In this document: positions 57,364 to 64,000 of the stretch, piece after piece
Layout: every line of letters begins with the position of its first letter
Position numbering within the stretch: the stretch's first letter is position 1
Origin: Bemisia tabaci
Taxonomy: Eukaryota > Arthropoda > Insecta > Hemiptera > Aleyrodidae
DNA: 64,000 nucleotides
NCBI RefSeq assembly: GCF_918797505.1
Contig: NC_092794.1
Span: 1,798,001-1,862,000, forward strand
Direction of reading: 5' to 3'
Notes under the pieces: generated by a model
Database searches by the model: none
What the model was told of the DNA's origin: nothing
Seen by the model: only the letters and a program-made list of their open reading frames with translations
Translations under genes and position numbers: made by a program

Positions 57364-57624
57364 ATATCGACGGTGCAAGTCGGCAATCACATAACTCGTT
57401 TGCGGTGTCTGAAAATCTCCGCAACTATGTTATTTTTTTAAAGGAGAACAAATGGACATGATTCCTTGAAGTTTTTGCAGAATTTTCCTCGCACATAGAA
57501 GAAAAATCACGGCCGTTTTAAAGAATTACCGTTGAGTAGTTTTCCGTTTAAAAAATAAAGTATGACAGGAAGTCTGCGACGTCGCAAACCGAGTTATGTG
57601 ATTGCCGACTTTCACCGTCGATAT
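57364..57624. mobile_element. MITE, ATATCGACGG family, complete inverted copy
   Basis: 261 bp, both TIRs present, inverted relative to the 11.7 kb copy. Embedded in TATATA on both sides, which suggests a TA-rich target duplication. Confidence 0.9.
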
Positions 57625-58207
57625 ATATAAAAAAAAAAACAGATTGAACTCGATCAAACAGCAACCGAAACACTGCGCATTGAAGGGTCGCGTCAGCCGT
57701 TTAGGGCGCCAAAACGGGTCCCGCGGCGCACGGCGCGCAACACTTAAATTGCTCTCATGAGCTTATTTATCATCGCACAAAAATGGTAGGTATTGGTATC
57801 AAATTAAAGGTCAGAAAATTCTACGGCTCCATCAGACAGTGCAAAATATCCATTTTCTTGCCTGTCAAAAAGTTATTTGACTTTAAAATCTCCACTTTGA
57901 AAAAAATCTAGTATTTCTCAATTTAGAAAAAAAATTTCAGTCTAACAGGAAAATTGATAAGAAGTAAAATTGTTCTCCTGGAAATAATTTTTTTTTTTTT
58001 TTTTTTTTTTAAATTGATAAAAATCGAATCTATCAAAGGAAGAAACCAAAATGGCGGATTTTAACGGCCGCCATCTTGCTCCAGTCGGGGGTCTCAGAGT
58101 GTGGCCCCTTCCAGATACCAATGGATGGTGGTGCCACCAACAATGATCCCTGAAAGCGGAATCTATATTAATAAAAAAAATGCAGGGTTTTTTTGGTGTA
58201 GGCAATG
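57625..58207. other. Spacer with poly-T run
   Basis: 57988-58010 is a ~23-T run. GGCGGATTTTAACGGCCGCC near 58053 resembles the short GCCGCCAT words in other elements. No gene. Confidence 0.4.
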
Positions 58208-58395
58208 GACTAGTAACAAGCGTTGTGCACACGGCTCATACGTTAACGACTTCCGACGTTTAGATCCTCGTCCCCGTCGTCGACGCTGACGTCACTGGCG
58301 CTTTATAATTCCCATTAATTCTTACGGCCCTTAAGTGAAGCGCACACTCCCTCTTTTCCAACCGTCTTTCGCTCCTTTTAGCATAAATGCGGCCT
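58208..58395 (+). repeat. Second copy of the 57.05-57.25 kb sequence
   Basis: GATCCTCGTCCCCGTCGTCG, GGCGCTTTATAATTCCCATT, ATTCTTACGGCCC and CTCCTTTTAGCATAAA match the right half of 56880-57250. The left end is not found. Confidence 0.7.
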
Positions 58396-59192
58396 TCTGA
58401 ACGTTTCCATTAGCGCATGTGTAGAATTTTATGAGATATGTTAATCATTGAAAAATAAAACAAACAAATTATTACATAGTTTCTGATTTACAGCTTTACA
58501 GGCGGTATAAAACCGTGATAAAACGAATCAAAATCAGTAGTGGGATCAACAACAATTAGAGCTCAGTCGCGCTCAAACCCAGTTATTAATCTATAGCGCT
58601 GCTTACGACAAACTCTCTGAAAATGCTCCTTTGAACGAGCGTAGCACTATCAATTTTGATGAATGAAGAAGCGCTCCTCCCCCTGCATCGCTTCGGTCCA
58701 CCTATGGCCGGATCCGCCCGATAACCCCGCAACCCGTAACGCAAACAAACCATCCGCAATTTGTCACTCCTTTAACTGCCCTCTACCCCAACTCGCACAC
58801 CCCTTGGATCCATCTCGCACGGAGTCAATTCGGGAGTCAATAATAGAGGGCTATTATCATTATTCGTCGTTTGAGGAAAAAACCAACCGCAGGATTAAAA
58901 AGAGAGAACGCGGAATTCGGAATTGACTTCCCGAGGAGGACAAAGGGATGACACTCTCCGGAGTCACAGATCGCCCTGTCGAAGGGGAGAGCTTGAAGAT
59001 GTGCCTTGCTGTCGGATTGTCACCTGGTTGAAGCAAAGAAATGAATCGAAGTAAAATCAAATTTACCTATAGGTATCAAATTTAAATCAACAATATGCCA
59101 AGGGGAGCTGTCGCGTTAGGTTTTCATAAAGGCTGGTATATATTTTATTTTTACCCTCCGCTGAATATTATACAATTTTTATTGATGAAATG
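58396..59192. other. Apparently low-copy region
   Basis: 58660-58960 is GC-balanced and non-repetitive, with an 87-codon plus frame (58663-58926) that ends in a Lys/Arg-rich tail and has no known domain. It could be a conserved noncoding block; no splice evidence. Confidence 0.35.
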
Positions 59193-60607
59193 GAAGTGGG
59201 ATTGACCATAATGGTATAGTAAAAAAAAATATGGTGATAAAAAGCCAAATAATGGTCGATTTAAGCATCTAGATGAAAGTGAGAATCATACTCGATATAA
59301 AAATTACCATACCCGGATTGTAAATATCAGTTAGGTGTGTCTGTCCATCGTTTAGGTATTTCTCACCATCAGCTGGGTATTTTTTACCATACGATGAGTT
59401 AAAAGTATGGAATAACATGGTAACACTTGCGTTTGATATCTGTAGGCATCTGTATGCGACTGGTCATGGTGTTGGTAGGTTAAATTTACCATACTGGTAT
59501 AGTCAGCGTGGTGAGAGCTCCCGCTTGACTGCGCTGCGGTCTGTGGTCCGCCATTTTTCGTTTGTCTGTTTGTCAGTTATAAATTTATCACGTTGAGGGT
59601 CGGAGTCCGTGGCTGTGTTTTATTGATCCATATTAATCCATGTGAATCCACGCGTAATTTGCCCAAATTTGTGTTCGAATTGTCCCTAAAGCTACCGTCT
59701 TCTCTTCGAATCTATCTATATTGATCTGCCACATACATTTTCTGAGATTTTTTCGTTATTCGTATCGACCAATTTCTGGAGGTTAGGAGTTGCTACAATG
59801 AATCTGGCTTGCAAAGTGAAGGAATCCTGAAAATTTGAAAACCTTCGCAAAGTTGTTCTGCAATCCAGTGAATATCGGTTCTGTGTAAAGTCATTTCGAA
59901 AACATAAAAGTGCGGAAGTAATTTGAAAATAATCGACTAGAAGTGATTTTTGAATACTTCGTTCGTAGGTATATCTATATTCTTGTTAAAATTTTCGAAG
60001 CTCAACATACTCAGATGAAGAGACAAATGTGCGTGGGATTGATGTTTAACTGTAACTTTAAGCAAAATTTGGCAGCTTCTGCCCCACCGTGAACCGTGCG
60101 ATTGGATTTTCATGTAGTGTCTTTTTGTGGGTATATTTTGAACTATCTATTTATTATATGCAATTAAATTTTCCGTGGATCTGATTTAGTCTGTAAATGA
60201 TACCTTAACGCGAATAACAAGTATGGTTTTGGTATCATTTACTTGAAATCAGTGAAGCAATTATCTGCTATTTCTCGTTGAAACTGTCTTTAACTGCCAT
60301 TGATTGTGTATGTAACGGAATTTCTAAAAGTAAGATGTAAGTAAAATATCCACGACTTTCATCAAAAGCATTTAATAATATAAGATGAGTGGATTTTAGA
60401 ATCTACAAGGTTTGTCGCAGCATCTGGATGCTTGAAATTACCATACTAGTCAGTCGGGAACGCCACACTGGCACTGTGTCGCATAGTGTCAGCCGTATCG
60501 TGTTATTTACCATACCGGTATATTGGTAACTATGCTGCAGCTTCACTGTGTAAAAAATCAAGTAGACAGTATGGTAAATAACACCCAAACTCTGGTAAAT
60601 CCCACCG
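59193..60607 (-). mobile_element. 1.41-kb element, copy 2 (inverted, tips missing)
   Basis: Almost identical reverse complement of 47305-48716, but the CACTGAAAAAAA tips are absent at both ends. It begins at AGTGGGATTGACC and ends at GGATTT...ACCGTATA. Length agreement (1415 versus 1412 bp) shows very few indels. The copies are 10.5 kb apart and convergent. Confidence 0.92.
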
Positions 60608-61974
60608 TATATGCAAAACAATTTTTAACGAGGCACAGTTCTAACACATTCTTTTCCAATGGATGTCCCTAACAACATCTGACTTCTGACAAGATCTTTC
60701 TAAAAAGAGAACCAATTTTGATAGGAAAAAAAAAATCTCTGATTGTGGATCTACTCTATTTCATGACGTCCAGTTTGAAAACGAGAAGTCAGAATCGATC
60801 TTTATAGGCAGTTCTGAAAGGGAAATAAATGCGCTCTCCAAAGCATTCTAATAGACTAGACGTAGCCTCCTCAAAATCCCTTGTAGTTTTTCATCCTCCG
60901 TCTCTAATTTTGACGTCGTCCCAGAAGAACGATTTATAGAAGTTGTAGTTTTAAAAATTGATATTACCTTTCTCGTAATTTAAGCTCGCCCTATAAAGCG
61001 GAGTTATTATCACGTGTCTCTGAGAGTGACATTCAAAGAGCGAGAGATAGTGTCTCCTTCCAAATCCAATAAGGCAACCTGCAACTCACAATAGCACTTT
61101 AAGAGTGGTGGTTTACGTGACGGATATTGTTTTCTCTACTGTCGATCGCAACTGTGGTCACAAACTGATAACGTTGCCGATTGGCGCAGGATTATTCAAC
61201 AACCCTTATTAAAATGGGACATATATTATTTTAAGTTTTGCAACACTGCGACTCGATGTGAGGGGTGGTTGGTGAATCGGCCTCCTAAGACACGCCTCCG
61301 ATCCTGATGCAAGCCTGGAAATGATAGCTATAAATAGCACGGGTCAGGAGTCTAGGATTCTATGAGAGTGGTGGGGAAGGAAGAGCGAGGGTGAGTCGGG
61401 TGAGTCCAATGGATACAATTTGGGTCTGATCATTGGGCGGTTGTACTTCGATTTTGAGTTTTTACTGATAACTTTTGATTCAATGTTGCCAAAACGTGAT
61501 CGATTTTATTTTGTGAGTAAAAGTAACGTGCTACATTATGAAGAATTGGAAGAACAAATCCCTTGCAAAAAAAGTATGGTAACATCAACGATAAGTCTAC
61601 TTGATTTTTTACTCAGGGATACTATTTGGTAAAAATAAGTAGAATTATGGTGGTATTCACCAGAACTCTGGTGATACTTACCACAATATGGTAAATGCTC
61701 CCATAGAGTCTGGTGTTTATTATCATACTTGTAGGTATCACTGTGTCAAAGTATGGTAAAATCTACCATCTATTTTTATCACTGCGAAAGTAAGGTAACT
61801 GCATCCTTGAATAGTAATTTTTAAGCCGCATTTACAATATAAAAAGAAGCTGGCAAAACTTGATTTTCGGGGGGCCTTGGGGAGAAAACAACCCCTCCCC
61901 CCCATATTGTAAAATTTCAAAGTAATAGACCAAAACTTACAAACTAAATATTTTTTCAAAGGTTACCGTCTGTA
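60608..61974. other. Spacer with TATGGTA-rich segment
   Basis: 61570-61780 contains many ATATGGTAA/TTACCATA words and CTACTTGATTTTTTAC, as in the sub-terminal part of the 1.45-kb elements. It may be a remnant of a related element. No gene. Confidence 0.45.
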
Positions 61975-62100
61975 AACATTTTTAAAATATTAATAAAAAA
62001 GTTTTGAAAATATTTTTAAAGTATTTTTTAAAAAATATTTACAAACAATATTTTTGAAATTATTTTAAAAATATTTTTTAAAAATATTTTCAAGTCCTTA
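61975..62100. repeat. AT-rich AAATATTTTTAAA repeats, block 1
   Basis: Runs of TTTTTAAAATATTTT words without fixed period. Confidence 0.7.
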
Positions 62101-62249
62101 TTTTCAGTTATTATGAGGTGTTATTTACATTAGTGTAAATTTAATGTAAGTACCTATTACGTGAGATCGAAAAAAACAAATAACAGGAACGAGCCGCGCA
62201 CTGACGCAACGCATGCTATAACAGGCGTGATTTTAACCCGGCCCACCAT

Positions 62250-62325
62250 GAGCTCTCTGTGGCTCAGTGGCTAGAGTGCTCGGCTACCAAACCCGCGGCC
62301 CAGGTTCCAGTCCGCACGAGGGCGT
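62250..62325 (+). repeat. tRNA-derived SINE-like head
   Basis: GTGGCTCAGTGGCTAGAGTG (A-box-like) and CAGGTTCCAGTCC (B-box-like) are spaced as in a tRNA. The acceptor stem does not close. Probably a Pol III-derived SINE or pseudogene. Confidence 0.65.
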
Positions 62326-62559
62326 CCGGGTGTTTTACGCTCCTAAACGTCGCAGGAATTCAGGTAAGTGGTTTAAAATGTTCAGTACTTGTGTATTTCA
62401 TGTTTCAAATGTAATAAAATTGCAGTACTATGAAAATGACGAACTTTGCCTGTACTTCCACATCTACTTGACAGAGCGCGCTGAGTATACAGAAGGGAAT
62501 AGTGTCAATAACCATTGATAGAGCGCGCATGGTATACAAATAGGTAAACATTCCGGTAA

Positions 62560-62840
62560 AATATTTTCGATAAAATATTTTGAAAATATTTTTAAAATTT
62601 TCCTTGAAATATTTTAAATTTTCCTTGAAAATATTTTTAAAATTTTCCTTGAAAATATTTTTAAAATTTTCCTTGAAATATTTTAAATTTTCGAAAATAT
62701 TTTTAAAATTTTCCTTGAAAATATTTTTAAAATATGTACATGGAGTTAACATGTAGCAATTTTGTTAATATTTTGACAATGTTTTAAAAATAATTACAAA
62801 ATAATGTCAAAAATGTTTTAAAAATGTTTTAAAAATATTG
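62560..62840. repeat. AT minisatellite, TTTTAAAATTTTCCTTGAAA units
   Basis: About six imperfect units of TTTAAAATTTTCCTTGAAA followed by ATATTTT, then degenerate AAAATGTTTTAAAA words. The Phe/Lys/Asn-rich minus frame at 62405-62752 is the translation of this repeat. Confidence 0.85.
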
Positions 62841-63470
62841 CGGTGCTGACTGGGATACTTTGCGAAATATACTATTTATTCCCTTTCACAAGAATTTGGT
62901 CTTTCAAAAACAATTTTGAACGTATAGGATTAAAGTAATCTGATCAAAATAGTGCAAGTTCAAATGGGATTTACAGTTCTGCAATAAGATAAGGATTCAA
63001 CGGGTACGAATCCATTTTTCCTTTCAGAAAATACGGAAAGAAACATCTTCAAAGCGTCACAAGAAAAATAAATCACGTAACGTGAAGTTTGGAAATCAAC
63101 TTTAAAACAAGGTATAATAATTTCTCATTGTTGACATTGGATAAAAGGCAAACATAATAGCTCGTTCAGTAGTTGATTCTCATTACTCTCGTTGCGTTAC
63201 TCGATTTCTACGTAAGATTTCGAGACGAAAATATGTGACTTTTCTCCAAGTTCAGACCTTGTCCAATTTTACATTCAACCTTCAACTCAAAAATAAATCA
63301 TCATACATGGAAAAAAGTGACGGTTTCTTGTAGAGTCCCTTTATAGAGAGAGTTAATTCAACGCGGCTTATTCATGTCACAAACGGGAATGAATAAGATT
63401 ACACAAATTGGACGTTTTTTGTAATCTTTGATCAACCCACTCCCGAATTCCTATCTCCGTTCCCTCTTCC
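62841..63470. other. Low-copy spacer
   Basis: No repeat or exon recognised before the 5S-like repeat. Confidence 0.4.
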
Positions 63471-64000
63471 GGGTAAAAATGGCAAGTGCTCAGATCAGTA
63501 GCACTTGCCTTTGGAACAGACCTAAACACTGATGTCAATGCTGCCGGGCGCTGATCTGCTACGTCAGTGTTAGGTCTGTTCCAAAGGCAAGTGCCTCGAT
63601 GTAAGTGGCACTGACCTAGTGCCTCGGAAGTAAGCGAAGTGGAAACTCCTAGAAATTCTGTAAAGGCAAAACTTTAATTAATTACCGCTACGCCAGGTAC
63701 GTAAATTCACTATTTGACGACCAGGGAGGGCTGCTGTAAGTTTTCAATCACAAGTAATTATCACAATCTTCAGTGGACAACGCTCGTTCCCGTCCGGTCT
63801 CCAATCTAAGCACTAACCACGCCCGACGTAGCTTAACTTCGGGGATCGACCTAGCGACCGAACCACTACACTACCTGCACGTATAAGTGTTAGGGGCGTA
63901 ATTGTGCCATTTCAGCGCCCCCATTGGAGTAATTTTGCCAGCAAATGATGATTTTGTCTTTGAATTTGAATCCGCTCTCAATTTTTTATTATTCTTTTTT
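63471..64000 (-). mobile_element. Dispersed repeat carrying a 5S-rRNA-like segment, copy 2 (runs off window)
   Basis: Same organisation as 15888-16420. The minus strand at 63852-63786 reads GATCCCCGAAGTTAAGCTAC, GTCGGGCGTGGTTAGTGCTT, AGATTGGAGACCGGACGGGA and AC, even closer to canonical 5S in places. The copies differ by scattered substitutions, so they are old but clearly homologous. Confidence 0.8.

Noticed and set aside
62249..62330. Functional tRNA gene
   Set aside because: A and B boxes are present but the acceptor stem does not pair. SINE-like only.

Overview
The window is eukaryotic nuclear DNA and looks like insect DNA. It is AT-rich, has no operons or dense genes, and is crowded with inverted-repeat transposons. 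The one coding segment recognised with certainty is an internal exon (41377-41582, + strand) carrying residues 1-44 of a homeodomain of the unplugged/Gbx class. The abundance of short 'taggtaggta/tacctacc' strings, together with the insect-type homeodomain, makes a hemipteran (aphid/whitefly-like) genome my best guess. That species-level guess is inference only.

Layout. 1-4 kb is apparently low-copy DNA with one ~330 bp palindrome. 4.09-7.16 kb is a foldback element with a second 1.84 kb foldback nested in its right arm. 7.3-12 kb holds several short terminal-inverted-repeat elements (MITEs) and a ~1.37 kb imperfect foldback. 13.6-14.5 kb is a tandem array with a ~130 bp period. 15.9-16.4 kb holds a repeat with a 5S-rRNA-like segment; a second copy runs off the right end at 63.5-64 kb. 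17.4-24.4 kb has short duplications, GC-rich modules, a TATCGCGATA-rich element and a ~1.3 kb TIR element. 25.5-26.05 kb is a purine-strand tract. 26.5-27.8, 33.4-34.6 and 39.5-40.7 kb are further foldbacks with CAGGGT...ACCCTG termini and TA flanks. 31.3-31.9 kb is a decayed LINE endonuclease and 50.75-51.09 kb a LINE 3' coding fragment. 36.2-36.95 kb is an element whose ends are inverted arrays of a 15-bp unit. 41.4 kb is the homeobox exon. 41.85-43.4 kb is a field of degenerate AATGTTTC-like words in its presumed downstream intron. 43.4-50.7 kb holds more palindromes and a 1.45 kb TA-flanked element sitting inside a ~175 bp tandem repeat; an inverted copy lies at 59.2-60.6 kb. 52.0-52.3 kb has a hammerhead-ribozyme-like motif between direct repeats. 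52.8-57.6 kb has further paired MITEs and GA tracts. 62.0-62.8 kb is AT minisatellite-like sequence.

Functionally, the window reads as part of a large developmental transcription-factor locus (unpg/Gbx) whose introns and flanks are filled with non-autonomous elements. I found no intact transposase, no complete tRNA or rRNA gene, no CRISPR array and no second homeodomain exon. Nearly all other reading frames are short chance frames or mirror frames generated by palindromes. No clear new gene system is evident. The most unusual items are the 15-bp-array TIR element, the 5S-derived repeat, the nested giant palindrome and the hammerhead-like unit.
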